Shown piece by piece: positions 1 to 8,421 of a stretch of DNA of 64,000 nt. Under the pieces are notes generated by a model. It worked only from the letters and a program-made list of their open reading frames with translations. It did not search any database and was not told the origin of the DNA. Each line of letters opens with the position of its first letter. Within the stretch, counting starts at the first letter, position 1. The DNA comes from Acinetobacter sp. S54 (GTDB lineage: Bacteria; Pseudomonadota; Gammaproteobacteria; Pseudomonadales; Moraxellaceae). Made by a program: the position numbers and the translations under genes. The stretch lies in contig NZ_JACVUI010000002.1 in the NCBI RefSeq assembly GCF_016624945.1, positions 372,001 through 436,000 of the forward strand, written 5' to 3'.

Positions 1-338
1 TCGAATTTAGATAGGTCATTCCAATCAACGGGGTATGGAACCAGATCAACCGCTTGACCTGTAACATGTTTGCTGGCAAGAGGATCATTTAGCCATGTAA
101 CCTTAGCTAAACTCGGTTGAGCATACCCAGCAGGAACACCTTTTGCTTGGCATTGGCTCATTGTTCGACCCTTGCCATAATTGATATAGCATTGCTCTTT
201 AGTACGCACACCTTCTAAAACTTTAAAGTCTTGGGTCGTGAATTCAATTGCTCGTTTTACCACACTGACCAGCTTAGGATTAACCCCTGCAAGGCGTGAC
301 AAGCTTTCTTTGGAAAGTACATATACTTGTTTTGACAC
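1..338 (-). CDS. Phage endolysin, M15-type peptidase (partial)
   Basis: The 3' end is cut by the window edge; about 112 codons are visible. The protein resembles phage L-alanyl-D-glutamate endopeptidases of the VanY/M15 class, which cut peptidoglycan at lysis. Visible signatures are an N-terminal LSRLAGVNPKLV, the EGVRTKEQ stretch, and SKHVTGQAVDLV, whose His and Asp would bind the catalytic zinc. A GTG start at 338 is chosen because a GAGG lies 9 bases upstream; an ATG pair at 351-356 is in frame but overlaps that ribosome site. The gene follows the mor terminator and is the first gene of the late region, where Mor would act. Confidence 0.8.
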   Translation of the reverse strand, partial: MSKQVYVLSKESLSRLAGVNPKLVSVVKRAIEFTTQDFKVLEGVRTKEQCYINYGKGRTMSQCQAKGVPAGYAQPSLAKVTWLNDPLASKHVTGQAVDLVPYPVDWNDLSKF

Positions 339-382
339 AATAAAAAACCTCATCATACGATAGGGTTATTGTGAAAAAATCA

Positions 383-398
383 GTCTATAAAGTTAGAC
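383..398. promoter_or_regulatory. Small dyad, possible Mor-binding site
   Basis: GTCTA and TAGAC form inverted arms around a 6-base spacer, 45-60 bases upstream of the endolysin start. Mor of phage Mu binds a dyad upstream of the middle promoter, so the location fits, but no convincing -10 element at the right spacing was found. This is a weak inference from position. Confidence 0.3.
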
Positions 399-420
399 GG
401 AACGACTTCCTATTTTTATT

Positions 421-452
421 CTGGTAAAAATAAAGCCCCATTCTGTGGGGCT
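421..452 (-). terminator. Terminator of the phage early operon
   Basis: On the minus strand AGCCCCA and TGGGGCT pair across a short loop and are followed by TTTATTTTT. It lies immediately after the mor stop codon and separates the early operon from the endolysin gene. Confidence 0.8.
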
Positions 453-457
453 ATTAA

Positions 458-874
458 TCAGTTGAACATATCAAGCTGTCGATCATCCTTTTTTCTCTCA
501 ACCACAATCCCTTTTTTATGCCGACTCTTTAACTCACGAATCCAGCGATTGCTCAATCCATACTTAACCGCAAGTTCTTTAGTACCAAGTTTTTCACTGT
601 CCCGAATGATCTTTTCAAGACGTAGAAACTTCACGTACTCGTCACTTTTCGGCATATAGATCGTATCGCCATTCCAATAGCGACAAAGCTGTTGCAGATT
701 ATTAAAACCAATCAAGGCAGCCAACTCATGATTCGGATTGACCAATTTAAGTGGTGGAAAATGAAGATCTACTCCACCGTATTTTTTAACCAGTGTTAAT
801 GCCGTTGAAACGTCAGTCAAACGGATAATCGTCTGAATGGTTTCAGGGAATTTTCTTAAAAATTCATCATCCAT
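458..874 (-). CDS. mor: Mor-family middle transcription activator
   Basis: A 138-residue protein of the Mor/C family (Mu Mor is about 129 residues). These proteins bind as dimers upstream of the middle or late promoter and recruit host RNA polymerase. The N-terminal half carries the family's dimerisation region, including a GGVDLHFP stretch. The C-terminal part (about 90-125) has a helix-turn-helix, with ELAVKYGLSNRWIREL as the likely recognition region, followed by a basic tail. It is the last gene of the early operon, overlaps gemA by 8 bases and is followed directly by a terminator. Confidence 0.88.
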   Translation of the reverse strand: MDDEFLRKFPETIQTIIRLTDVSTALTLVKKYGGVDLHFPPLKLVNPNHELAALIGFNNLQQLCRYWNGDTIYMPKSDEYVKFLRLEKIIRDSEKLGTKELAVKYGLSNRWIRELKSRHKKGIVVERKKDDRQLDMFN

Positions 875-1274
875 CTTTTGACTTCCTCTTTTTGTTAATT
901 TCTAACGCTGCAACAACTTTCCAAAGCTCATACTCTGTGCAAAATTGCACCTGGTCTTTTTTAAACATTTTTCGTGCGCATCCATGCGCATAGTTCCAAT
1001 GCTTGCCCATATCGGCAAGCAAGGCTTCAATTTTATTGATTAATTGGGCTTTGCTCAGCGTGACACTTGGCTTGTGTCCGAACTCTTTTTTACTAAAGCC
1101 AAGTTTTTCCATGTGCTGCAACACTTTGACTAGATCATCATCAGTCATGTCTTTAGCCGATCGTTTCCCTGTCACTTGCTCCAGCAGGTCTCGATAAATA
1201 TCTTCATCGAGACCAAGCTGTTTTTTGCCCATGTGGATAGCAGCAATGCGTTGGTTACGAGATGCTTTTTTCAT
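867..1274 (-). CDS. gemA: GemA/gp16-like phage regulatory protein
   Basis: A 135-residue member of the gp16/GemA family (DUF1018) found in Mu-like phages. In Mu, GemA affects host gene expression and DNA supercoiling; its exact role here is inferred only from the family. Visible features are the IAAIHMGKKQLGLDEDIYR start typical of the family, the ASKMTDDDL-type helical region (here SAKDMTDDDLVKVL), and the WNYAHGCARKMF segment near residue 93. It overlaps mor at its 3' end and touches the preceding gene at its 5' end, so all are translated from one transcript. Confidence 0.85.
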   Translation of the reverse strand: MKKASRNQRIAAIHMGKKQLGLDEDIYRDLLEQVTGKRSAKDMTDDDLVKVLQHMEKLGFSKKEFGHKPSVTLSKAQLINKIEALLADMGKHWNYAHGCARKMFKKDQVQFCTEYELWKVVAALEINKKRKSKDG

Positions 1275-1687
1275 CCTGGTATCTCCGTAATGAGTTCAAT
1301 AGAATCACAAACTTTGATTAGATGATTGATTGCTGCACGACCAGAAGTGAAATGAGTGGTTTTATGTTCTAACCTCTTATCAAGATCAGGGAAATTTTTA
1401 TATGCAGCACGTTTACCAAACTTTTTTAAAATCTCTTTTTTCTCTTTAGGACTCCAAAGCCATAAATAACGAATAGGTAAAAACTTACTTTCAATATGTT
1501 TCTCAGGGTTAAGTACCCAAGTACCTTTAAAAAAATTATTGATATAAATTTCAACGGCAAGTTTTGTATCCGTAACCTGAATTAAACCCAAAGTAACTTC
1601 AAAACCATCACATTTAAGTTTTACTTGTCGCCATTGGCTTTTTAATCGGTTAACTACAAAATCTTTCTGCGCCTTAGTTAGAGTCAT
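1271..1687 (-). CDS. Hypothetical phage early protein
   Basis: A 138-residue protein I do not recognise. The start at 1687 is preferred over an in-frame start at 1711 because AGGAG lies 7 bases upstream. The sequence is basic and rich in Trp and Lys (for example LWLWSPKEKKEILKKFGKR), with no membrane segment or signal peptide. It sits between gemA and a 99-residue hypothetical gene, overlapping both slightly, so it belongs to the early operon. Confidence 0.7.
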   Translation of the reverse strand: MTLTKAQKDFVVNRLKSQWRQVKLKCDGFEVTLGLIQVTDTKLAVEIYINNFFKGTWVLNPEKHIESKFLPIRYLWLWSPKEKKEILKKFGKRAAYKNFPDLDKRLEHKTTHFTSGRAAINHLIKVCDSIELITEIPG

Positions 1688-1973
1688 GGGTTTTCTCCTT
1701 TGGCACTTCAAAAGTATTCACTACATCAAAAATTTTAAGCACAGCTTGATACACCATGCTGCTATCTTTTAGGTCGTAACCAAATGAATTCACAAAAGTA
1801 GAAAAGCTCGTCCCATAGCCCTCTTGATTTAGATATTTTAGATAATCACTAGCAACCATTAGAACTTTTGTATGAAATTCATATGTCTTTGCAATATGTT
1901 CCTCTTCAGCACGACGTTCTAAAATCATGCGTTGTTCATCTTCAGTAAGCTCCATTGGTATTAGTTCTGTCAT
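1674..1973 (-). CDS. Hypothetical phage early protein
   Basis: A 99-residue acidic protein with no recognised domain. The first 30 residues are charged and probably helical (EDEQRMILERRAEEEHIAK); the rest is mixed with several aromatic residues. It overlaps the DUF2786 gene upstream by 4 bases and the downstream gene by 14 bases, a tight coupling typical of this operon. Confidence 0.7.
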   Translation of the reverse strand: MTELIPMELTEDEQRMILERRAEEEHIAKTYEFHTKVLMVASDYLKYLNQEGYGTSFSTFVNSFGYDLKDSSMVYQAVLKIFDVVNTFEVPKEKTHDSN

Positions 1974-2674
1974 GACTCAGCTCCCAATCTTTCATATTGC
2001 TTACCGCCATTCATTGCATGATTAAGCTTTGCTGATTTTCCAGATTGCTTGCCTGCATGGTAGTCAAGTGGATTAAGAGCCTTACCACTATTACGATCTT
2101 TAGGTGTAAATGAACCAAGATTAGTATGAGCCTGATCCATATACTTTTTTATACGTTCGGTAGTATTCGCTGGTACTTCAAGATTTGAGTCAGTAATCAG
2201 ATGTTTAACTGTATCCACCCAACCTTCGCAAAATAAATCAGCGCGACGAACTTTATTTTTCTTAACTGTGACACGTTTAAGTGTTGTTTCAATAAAGGTT
2301 TTTCTTGCACGATTTGCCTGACGATACAGAACATCAAATACATAGGATGCAATCTCTGGAGCTGGATCGACACCAATAAATGTCCATTGTGCCTTTGTAC
2401 CAAAGAACGGATTTCCTGATGAAAAAATCAATCGGCATTGCATTGACCGTGCAATAATTGAGACCAATGTTGATTCCCAAGCCTGTGGCGTTTTTTTAAC
2501 ATTGCTATAACAACTGGCTTCAACAATATCGAGTAAATCAGGATCAATCTGAAACTCGCGCATCAACGATTGTGCTTGGCGTAAGGCAATAGCTGCCTCG
2601 TTTTCATTTGCTGATTTCGCCAAAGCCAAACACTTTTTGATTTTTAGAATGGCTTCTTCACGGGTCATGCTCAT
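1970..2674 (-). CDS. DUF2786 domain phage protein
   Basis: A 234-residue protein with an N-terminal DUF2786 domain (about 5-45: ILKIKKCLALAKSANENEAA, then an LMREFQID motif). This family is frequent in Mu-like phages and its function is unknown. The C-terminal 60 residues are basic and low in complexity (KQSGKSAKLNHAMNGGKQ), which suggests nucleic-acid contact. The start has AAGGAG upstream; that ribosome site lies inside the tiny reading frame listed next, whose TAA overlaps this ATG. Confidence 0.85.
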   Translation of the reverse strand: MSMTREEAILKIKKCLALAKSANENEAAIALRQAQSLMREFQIDPDLLDIVEASCYSNVKKTPQAWESTLVSIIARSMQCRLIFSSGNPFFGTKAQWTFIGVDPAPEIASYVFDVLYRQANRARKTFIETTLKRVTVKKNKVRRADLFCEGWVDTVKHLITDSNLEVPANTTERIKKYMDQAHTNLGSFTPKDRNSGKALNPLDYHAGKQSGKSAKLNHAMNGGKQYERLGAES

Positions 2675-2742
2675 TATGTTGTCTCCTTAATACTTTCCAC
2701 GACTTCAGGCGGTAAATTGTCTAAATCTTCTTTGAGGATCAT
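2674..2742 (-). CDS. Possible 22-codon coupled mini-ORF
   Basis: A short acidic frame starting MILKEDLDNLPPEVVE. Its ATG overlaps the TGA of the upstream gene (ATGA) and its TAA overlaps the next ATG (TAATG). It fills the gap exactly and contains the ribosome site of the next gene. It may be a real micro-protein or only a coupling device that passes ribosomes to the DUF2786 gene. Confidence 0.4.
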   Translation of the reverse strand: MILKEDLDNLPPEVVESIKETT

Positions 2743-3002
2743 ATATAGCCAACTCCGTAGTCATTCATCTTGATAACATGTGAATCAAGAATAGGATTTG
2801 ATCCAATATTCAAAGTCTCTGAGCGACCTTCAGCCTGTAAATTTAATGGGCTAATTGAACCTGCTGAAACTATCGATGTACCTTTTAAAACTGATTCTTG
2901 TAATGCTTTTGCCACATCCGCATGTACTAAATCATTGGGGAATATGACTGGAATTAATTTGCTTAAATCACCTTGGTCACGTTTAAACATGATGTATTTC
3001 AT
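2739..3002 (-). CDS. Hypothetical phage early protein
   Basis: An 87-residue protein without a recognised domain. The middle reads VIFPNDLVHADVAKAL, and the C-terminal half contains polar SAGSISPL and NIGSNPILDSHVIK stretches. The start has GAGG upstream. It precedes the coupled 22-codon frame, with a 72-base spacer separating it from the upstream gene. Confidence 0.65.
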   Translation of the reverse strand: MKYIMFKRDQGDLSKLIPVIFPNDLVHADVAKALQESVLKGTSIVSAGSISPLNLQAEGRSETLNIGSNPILDSHVIKMNDYGVGYI

Positions 3003-3074
3003 AATTGCCTCGCTGCTCGTCAGTACCAGTCAACGACGACTGGCAGACATAAGCACGAATGCCTATGTTTCGCT

Positions 3075-3317
3075 TTATGCTTTAAACTCATCTACAGCAC
3101 GTTCACCACTTTCTATATGCGCCTTTAATTGCTTAAAAAGCTCAACCGCTTTAAGGTTGTAATTCCCCCAAAAATGTTGTTCAGCAACTGTTTGTGGTTT
3201 AAGAGGATGGTTATATTCAAGCTGCTCTTGAGCTGTTTCCTCTAAATCAGAAATTTGCTCATCCAGATCACCTTTGCGTAACTGTGTGCAAAAATCATTA
3301 ATATCTATAGTTAGCAT
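3075..3317 (-). CDS. Hypothetical phage early protein
   Basis: An 80-residue acidic protein with no recognised domain; a central HPLKPQTVAEQHFWGNY is the most distinctive stretch, and predicted helices flank it. Its start shares a base with the stop of the HU-like gene, so it is translationally coupled. The 72 bases after it hold a small inverted repeat (CCAGTC/GACTGG at 3026-3043) without a T run. Confidence 0.65.
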   Translation of the reverse strand: MLTIDINDFCTQLRKGDLDEQISDLEETAQEQLEYNHPLKPQTVAEQHFWGNYNLKAVELFKQLKAHIESGERAVDEFKA

Positions 3318-3589
3318 TAATTCACCGACTCCTTAAACGCCTTACCCGCTTTAAAAGTAGGCACTTTGCTTGCAGCAATTTGAAGTTCTTCACCTGTTTT
3401 AGGGTTACGACCAATACGCGCTGCGCGTTCTTTTACGCTGAAAGTACCGAAGCCAACCAAATTGACAGAACCACCCTGTTTAAGTGTGGTTTCCACTGAT
3501 AAACGAAATGCGGTAAATGCCTTTTCAGCATCTTTAAAACTAAGACCAGATTTATCTGCGATAGATTGAATAAGTTCTTTTTGATTCAT
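3317..3589 (-). CDS. HU-family DNA-binding protein
   Basis: A 90-residue histone-like protein with the full HU/IHF fold signature: LVGFGTF turn, RIGRNPKTGEEL DNA-binding arm and a C-terminal VPTFKAGKAFKE. It would bend or compact DNA; a phage-coded HU could help assemble the transposition complex, which in Mu needs host HU and IHF. The start at 3589 is chosen over the ATG six bases upstream because AAGG then has an 8-base spacing and the protein begins MNQKELI, as HU proteins do. It is encoded inside the phage early operon, so it is not the chromosomal hup gene. Confidence 0.9.
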   Translation of the reverse strand: MNQKELIQSIADKSGLSFKDAEKAFTAFRLSVETTLKQGGSVNLVGFGTFSVKERAARIGRNPKTGEELQIAASKVPTFKAGKAFKESVN

Positions 3590-3609
3590 TTTCATAACCT
3601 TACGAAAAA

Positions 3610-4224
3610 TTAAACATTTGAGAAATCAAGCGAAATTGCTTGATATTTACCATCTGAATCACGCTCATAGAAACGAACGTAATCTTTGCTATCAGTCACA
3701 ATAATGCTGTCACTAATAGCCTTCATTGCTATTTGCCACTTCGGATCGTCGATGTTGTAACGACGTAATCCGAGTACGCGACCAGTTGAAATCTTCCCTT
3801 CTTTATCGACCTGAAAAGCATCTAAAACTAAAGTTTTCAGGTTGATATTCGACTCGGCAGACCAAGACTGGATACATTCATCAATCAGAACTTTTGCGGC
3901 CTGTAAACGTTCATCAAAACGGATATAGTCCTGACACTGGCGAACAATCTTGTAACGCCCATCAAAGCTGTAGAGTGTTAAATTGCCTTTTGCACCTCCT
4001 AGAGTGACTTCATATTGTTCAGCCGATAATTCGACAAATGCTGCAATATCAGCAAAAGCTAGTTCTTTAAATTCACGTAGAAACGATTTCTTTTCCTTTG
4101 CTTGTTCAATCAAACGCTCAACCAAATCACTGCGTTCAATGTCAATTGCTTTAATTTGAACTTCTGGAATCAAACGTCCCTTCATGTCTTGGCGGTAGCC
4201 AGATGGAATTTCTAAAACATTCAT
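3610..4224 (-). CDS. DUF3164 family phage protein
   Basis: A 204-residue protein of DUF3164, a family common in the early region of Mu-like phages and of unknown function. The start at 4224 has AAAGGA at good spacing; a longer in-frame start at 4266 would overlap the upstream gene and adds a poor leader. Typical family features are the N-terminal IPSGYRQDMKGRLIPE and a central YSFDGRYKIVRQ. The C-terminal region contains VLGLRRYNIDDPKWQIAM, also typical. Confidence 0.85.
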   Translation of the reverse strand: MNVLEIPSGYRQDMKGRLIPEVQIKAIDIERSDLVERLIEQAKEKKSFLREFKELAFADIAAFVELSAEQYEVTLGGAKGNLTLYSFDGRYKIVRQCQDYIRFDERLQAAKVLIDECIQSWSAESNINLKTLVLDAFQVDKEGKISTGRVLGLRRYNIDDPKWQIAMKAISDSIIVTDSKDYVRFYERDSDGKYQAISLDFSNV

Positions 4225-4246
4225 AATGTTTCCTTTAAACAATTCA

Positions 4247-4567
4247 TTACTTATTCGGACACCCATGACACACTCTCCAGTGCCGCATCTCGGCAGGATT
4301 TTGTGTCGGTGCTTCTCTTTCTGAGTAAGCTCTACATTGAGCAGTGCTTATCGGTTGATTTAAAAATGGGCATTGAATCTGACCTAAAACCTCGAATACT
4401 CTTTGTTCAAGTTTGTCAGTCTTCCCCACATACTTGCCCCTTAGCGCAAGTGACAAACTGGTTCTTGAATAGCTAAGTTCTTCAGCAACAGCTTGAATAC
4501 TCCCAAGTTGTTCAATACGTGCATGAACCAATTGTTTCCAATCAGGCAAATCAGAAGAACACGACAT
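4247..4567 (-). CDS. HTH phage protein with C-terminal cysteines
   Basis: A 106-residue protein with a Cro/LacI-like helix-turn-helix at about 20-50 (GSIQAVAEELSYSRTSLSLA). The C-terminal half has four cysteines (CPFLNQPI, AQCRAY, VCHGCPNK) that could bind a metal. Related genes in Mu-like prophages are often labelled LacI-type regulators, but no sugar-binding domain is present. It probably controls or assists early gene expression. It overlaps the small membrane-protein gene upstream by 17 bases. Confidence 0.75.
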   Translation of the reverse strand: MSCSSDLPDWKQLVHARIEQLGSIQAVAEELSYSRTSLSLALRGKYVGKTDKLEQRVFEVLGQIQCPFLNQPISTAQCRAYSEREAPTQNPAEMRHWRVCHGCPNK

Positions 4568-4769
4568 AGGTCAGACTCCATGCAAGTGCTAGAATGATTG
4601 TCAACAAGGTTAAAAACATGGTTCGGAACTTTTCGCGCTGGTAACGCAATTCAAACTCAGCCGTTTCAGCTCTTTCTAAAAATGCATTACGCTCTAAAAA
4701 AAGCTGAGTACGATGACGATTGAAATATTTTTCACGCTGTTCAAAATGTTCAGGGCTAAATTTATGCAT
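4551..4769 (-). CDS. Small phage membrane protein
   Basis: A 72-residue protein with a charged, probably coiled N-terminal half (EQREKYFNRHRTQLFLERN) and a single hydrophobic segment at about 51-71 (FLTLLTIILALAWSLTYVVF). It looks like a C-terminally anchored inner-membrane protein. Its role is unknown. It overlaps both neighbours. Confidence 0.65.
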   Translation of the reverse strand: MHKFSPEHFEQREKYFNRHRTQLFLERNAFLERAETAEFELRYQREKFRTMFLTLLTIILALAWSLTYVVFF

Positions 4770-5433
4770 CTAATACCCCCAACAAAGTTCCATGTTTAAT
4801 TTCTTCATCTAATTCAGGACGTTCTGCAAACATGACGGTATTAATATTTGGATCAAACACATGTTTGGTACGCTGAATTTGCGGAGGTTTTGGGCCAGTA
4901 TTCATGTCAGGGAGCAAAATATATTTAGCCTTACCACCTGTCACTTTTGCAGCTTTAACTTTTTTCAGATAACCCGCTTTATATAGAGTCATCAAATAGT
5001 TATTAGCTGTTTCCAAACTAATTACTTGATCATCTGTGCTAGAAATTTTGGCTAACTCATAAGCATTGACAGCCATTTTTGTAATTCTTAGGGTATTCCA
5101 CATTGCTTTGTTACCAGTGATATCACTGACCACTTGACCATCTTTATTAAAAGATGGGTATGCATAACCACAGTCCTTAATCAATTCAAATGTCTTCTCT
5201 TTATTCTGAACATTAGTACATTGAACAAAACCTGCTTTAGTCAGTTTTGAAACAAAATCACGAGTAGACTCATAGGTTGCAGCACCAATTTCAGCCACTT
5301 GAATAATTGTAAATTCATTACGATTATTTCTAATCGCGTTCCATACTCTTTGACGGGGTGACTCATAGGGAGTTTTTGAGTTCATGATGTCTAATTCCTT
5401 AAAATGTGGTCTAAAAAATGTGACTAAATCCAT
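4762..5433 (-). CDS. Hypothetical phage protein, winged-helix-like repeats
   Basis: A protein of about 223 residues placed directly after B. Two regions look like winged-helix modules: SPRQRVWNAIRNN...IIQVAEIGAATYESTRDFVSKL-type at 20-65, and a second with ETANNYLMTLYKAGYLKKVK near 140-160. This suggests DNA binding, by inference only. The start at 5433 has GGAG 9 bases upstream and overlaps the B stop region; an internal ATG at 5385 with AAGGA (protein beginning MNSKTPYES) is an equally possible start. Confidence 0.7.
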   Translation of the reverse strand: MDLVTFFRPHFKELDIMNSKTPYESPRQRVWNAIRNNRNEFTIIQVAEIGAATYESTRDFVSKLTKAGFVQCTNVQNKEKTFELIKDCGYAYPSFNKDGQVVSDITGNKAMWNTLRITKMAVNAYELAKISSTDDQVISLETANNYLMTLYKAGYLKKVKAAKVTGGKAKYILLPDMNTGPKPPQIQRTKHVFDPNINTVMFAERPELDEEIKHGTLLGVLDA

Positions 5434-5435
5434 GA

Positions 5436-6203
5436 TCAAAAACTCCGTGGCTTTGGGCTTTCGCCTGTGACAAAGCCATGCGGTAAAACAAGATTTAATT
5501 CTTTTGTTGAGATATGTTTAACGCCTACCTCCAATGCCTGTTCATGTAGCATTTCAAGGTTTGTTGATACCCGTCGTGTTGAACCACGCACTGCAACAAT
5601 TAACTGTTCCAGAACACTTGAATCAATTTCAATGCTAGGTGCATAAATACGGCTTAGTTGAAATGCATCTTCAAGATCAGAAGCTAATGCTGGAACCCAA
5701 TTCAATACTCGACCATGAAAGCGTTCCCATTTTTCTAATTTTCGTGCTAGCAGTTCTTCTCCAATGATTAAGAATGTCCCCTGACTGGCTTCATACAAAT
5801 CACGAACAATCTCAACTTTCGAGCTATTCACCAGATGATCAAACTCATCAATAATTAATGGACGACCAGACTTTGCCAGTTCAGCACTGGCAAGCTCCAT
5901 CATCTCGCTCAATGTACCTGGCATAGGAATACTCATTTCACGCAATAACGCTTGAGCAAAAGCTTTCTTGGTATAAGTTGATTTCACTTGCACATAAAAA
6001 GCATTGGTTTTTGTTGCCACATAGTTAGCAGCAGTTGATTTACCAAACCCACTTGGGCCATAAAATGCAGATATGCCTGGCAGTAGAGGATTACGCTGTA
6101 AAGTACGATTTACCGCTTCATAGCACTGTGCAATATTACGAATATTGGCAATACCGCCATTCATAGCGATGTTATTTAAAACAGGATTGACATTTGCAGT
6201 CAT
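5436..6203 (-). CDS. B: Transposition target-selection ATPase B (MuB-like)
   Basis: A 255-residue AAA+ ATPase matching the MuB/DNA transposition protein family. MuB coats target DNA in an ATP-dependent way, attracts the transposase and gives target immunity. The Walker A motif GPSGFGKST is at about 49-57 and Walker B LIIDEFD at 116-122; an arginine-rich sensor region (RGSTRRVSTNLEML) follows near 215. It lies directly downstream of the transposase gene, as in Mu. The fold and the motif set make the assignment firm. Confidence 0.92.
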   Translation of the reverse strand: MTANVNPVLNNIAMNGGIANIRNIAQCYEAVNRTLQRNPLLPGISAFYGPSGFGKSTAANYVATKTNAFYVQVKSTYTKKAFAQALLREMSIPMPGTLSEMMELASAELAKSGRPLIIDEFDHLVNSSKVEIVRDLYEASQGTFLIIGEELLARKLEKWERFHGRVLNWVPALASDLEDAFQLSRIYAPSIEIDSSVLEQLIVAVRGSTRRVSTNLEMLHEQALEVGVKHISTKELNLVLPHGFVTGESPKPRSF

Positions 6204-6255
6204 TTAAATCACCATATTTGTGTAGATTGAATTTTGTGCTGGTACTGTCATACCA

Positions 6256-8421
6256 TCACGACACCTGACGACGCTCTAAATACGTTTTGAGCGTTTCGTC
6301 ATCTAAACTAAGTTGTTTGAATTTTTTGGACATTTGGAACAGAGTCCAAAAATCCTGATCCTCTTTTGATATTTCCTCCGCGTTATTTAAAATTTGTTCA
6401 TCAATGAACATCCAGCGTTCTACAGGCGTATTGAAAACCTGCGCTGTTTTGTCATCTTTATCTTTGGGTAAGTTCACATCTTTAAAATAGATCCGTTCTT
6501 CAGGTTTAGGCTGGACAGGTAATGCTTCTAGTTCTGTCATCAGCTTTTGGCGTTTAATCTGGTCAAATGGAATAACATTCTGATTTTCAAGATGCTCAAT
6601 CACTTTTTGTGGGTTCAGTTCTGCAATTGCTTCAGCTTGCTTAACAGCAAGACGACGTAAACGACCATCCGCACGTTTTTCTCTGGCCTGTTCGATCACA
6701 GTTTTCGGGAAGTAATCACGTTTGTTGTGATTCCAAATTGCGATACAAATCAGTCGACCATCCATATCGCGGACTGTGACTTTTTCAGCACAATGAATGT
6801 CATAACCGACCTGGACTAATTCATCGTGATACTGCTCAAGATCACGGTGAAAATAACGATTGCTAAACAACTCAATTTCACAACGACGTACTTTGCGTTC
6901 AATTGTTGGTCTAAAGAAGTTCTCTAAATCCCAATCATCAACTCGGTCAATCGGTTGCTCTTGATCTAACGCTGCATTCCACATTTCTAACGGGGTCATA
7001 TGACGGCTTTTCATCGTCACAGGATCAGTAATCCGTTTAAGACTGCTATGCGGTTTGTTGTTATAGGCATCGACAACATTGGCGGCATAATTCACAAAAT
7101 CAGTCCACGACATTAAAGACTTGGATTGACCAAACTTAATAATCTCGCTACGTGTCAGCTTGTGCGCTTTATTACTGGCTTCAGCATCCATGTCTTTACC
7201 AATGTATGTTGGTAAATTCTTAGCAGCCTTCACCCAAAGAGTCTGATGACTACGTTCAATTAGGCCTTTGGCTTGAGAGTTATAAGGCAATGCATGGCTT
7301 ACTGTGACGTTTAAACGACTAAGAATCCCATTCGCCCGACCTTTGAGTAAGTCATTTTTATAGCCCGAACCATTATCGACATAGAAAATCGCAGGGATGC
7401 CACATTCAGTTGCGCTCATGCGGATCGCATCTAATACAGCCCAACGGTTTTCAGACAAGTCAATTGACCAGCCGACAATCCGTCGTGTTGCAACATCAAT
7501 GATTGACGTTATTTCAGGTCTAAAGGGCTTACCATGAATCGGATGTGCAATTTCAGCATCAAAGCAATGACCATCCGCTGTATAAACATCGGTAGCGTAC
7601 ATATTTGAAGTATCGCGACGGATAAACCCTTTGATATTCTTGAGTTCACGCGCACCCATACGTCCTTTCTGCAAATCGACGTTACCCATTTTTTCATTTA
7701 AAAAACGATAGGCTTGAGCATAGCTTGGACATTGAATGTTGTTTTCCAGATAACTAGGAAGTACTTCCAGTACAGCAGGCAAAGTCGGCTTTTGTGGTTG
7801 CCCCCAAAGCTTAAGTAACGCTCCCGCCCATGCAGGTATGGAGCTAGTACGTTGTTTCGGCGCTAATACACTCAAAATATTGATTTTGTGTTTCTCAGCA
7901 TCTTCAACGGCTTTGATCCAATCAAATACAGTACGTCTGCTCACGTGGCGATCTTCACCCGCTTTGGCATTTGCTTTACGAACAGCTTCCTGCATTTCAC
8001 CTGGTAAATTTTTAGATGCTGCATCGAGGATGAATTGCTCAACAGCCTTAGTCTTTTTAAGACCTGCTTTAACTTTCTGGTCAATAAATCTCACAACAAA
8101 CAATCTGTTCTCAGCAACTTCACGTTGCCAGTCCATTAAATCATTTGGGTTTTGAAAATGATTAGGTTGGGCTGATACAACTGTATTTAGTTCGCAATTT
8201 ACCAATTCAACAGCATCATTTTTAACTTTTCTAATAACAACCAACTGTTTTAGTTCGTCATTTAGTTCGTATTCACGCTTTACACCCCCTTTCCCTCTAC
8301 TTGCAACTTCTCTATACTTGAATTGCTTGCTTAAAACGTATTTTTCTAACCCCCGACGAGTCGTTGGCAAACCAGCCAATTCAAGTGCTTGTAAATCAGC
8401 TATGCTGTAATAGACCTTCAT
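6256..8421 (-). CDS. A: Mu-type DDE transposase A
   Basis: A 721-residue transposase, larger than MuA (663) and close to B3-type enzymes. It assembles on the phage ends and catalyses strand transfer. An N-terminal winged-helix/Mu-DNA-binding region (about 1-60) is followed by further DNA-binding helices (SRRTVFDWIK near 161-170). The catalytic rve-type domain carries Asp in TADGHCF (about 283), Asp in YVDNGSG (about 349) and Glu in KGLIERSH (about 389). A C-terminal beta domain and a basic tail that would contact B follow. It overlaps the Ner gene by 4 bases. All key residues are present. Confidence 0.95.
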   Translation of the reverse strand: MKVYYSIADLQALELAGLPTTRRGLEKYVLSKQFKYREVASRGKGGVKREYELNDELKQLVVIRKVKNDAVELVNCELNTVVSAQPNHFQNPNDLMDWQREVAENRLFVVRFIDQKVKAGLKKTKAVEQFILDAASKNLPGEMQEAVRKANAKAGEDRHVSRRTVFDWIKAVEDAEKHKINILSVLAPKQRTSSIPAWAGALLKLWGQPQKPTLPAVLEVLPSYLENNIQCPSYAQAYRFLNEKMGNVDLQKGRMGARELKNIKGFIRRDTSNMYATDVYTADGHCFDAEIAHPIHGKPFRPEITSIIDVATRRIVGWSIDLSENRWAVLDAIRMSATECGIPAIFYVDNGSGYKNDLLKGRANGILSRLNVTVSHALPYNSQAKGLIERSHQTLWVKAAKNLPTYIGKDMDAEASNKAHKLTRSEIIKFGQSKSLMSWTDFVNYAANVVDAYNNKPHSSLKRITDPVTMKSRHMTPLEMWNAALDQEQPIDRVDDWDLENFFRPTIERKVRRCEIELFSNRYFHRDLEQYHDELVQVGYDIHCAEKVTVRDMDGRLICIAIWNHNKRDYFPKTVIEQAREKRADGRLRRLAVKQAEAIAELNPQKVIEHLENQNVIPFDQIKRQKLMTELEALPVQPKPEERIYFKDVNLPKDKDDKTAQVFNTPVERWMFIDEQILNNAEEISKEDQDFWTLFQMSKKFKQLSLDDETLKTYLERRQVS

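Noticed and set aside
8150..8280. GTTCG-containing repeats inside the 5' part of the transposase gene
   Set aside because: They resemble phage operator half-sites but encode repeated Glu-Leu-Asn type residues in A, so the similarity may come from the coding sequence. They were not listed as operators.
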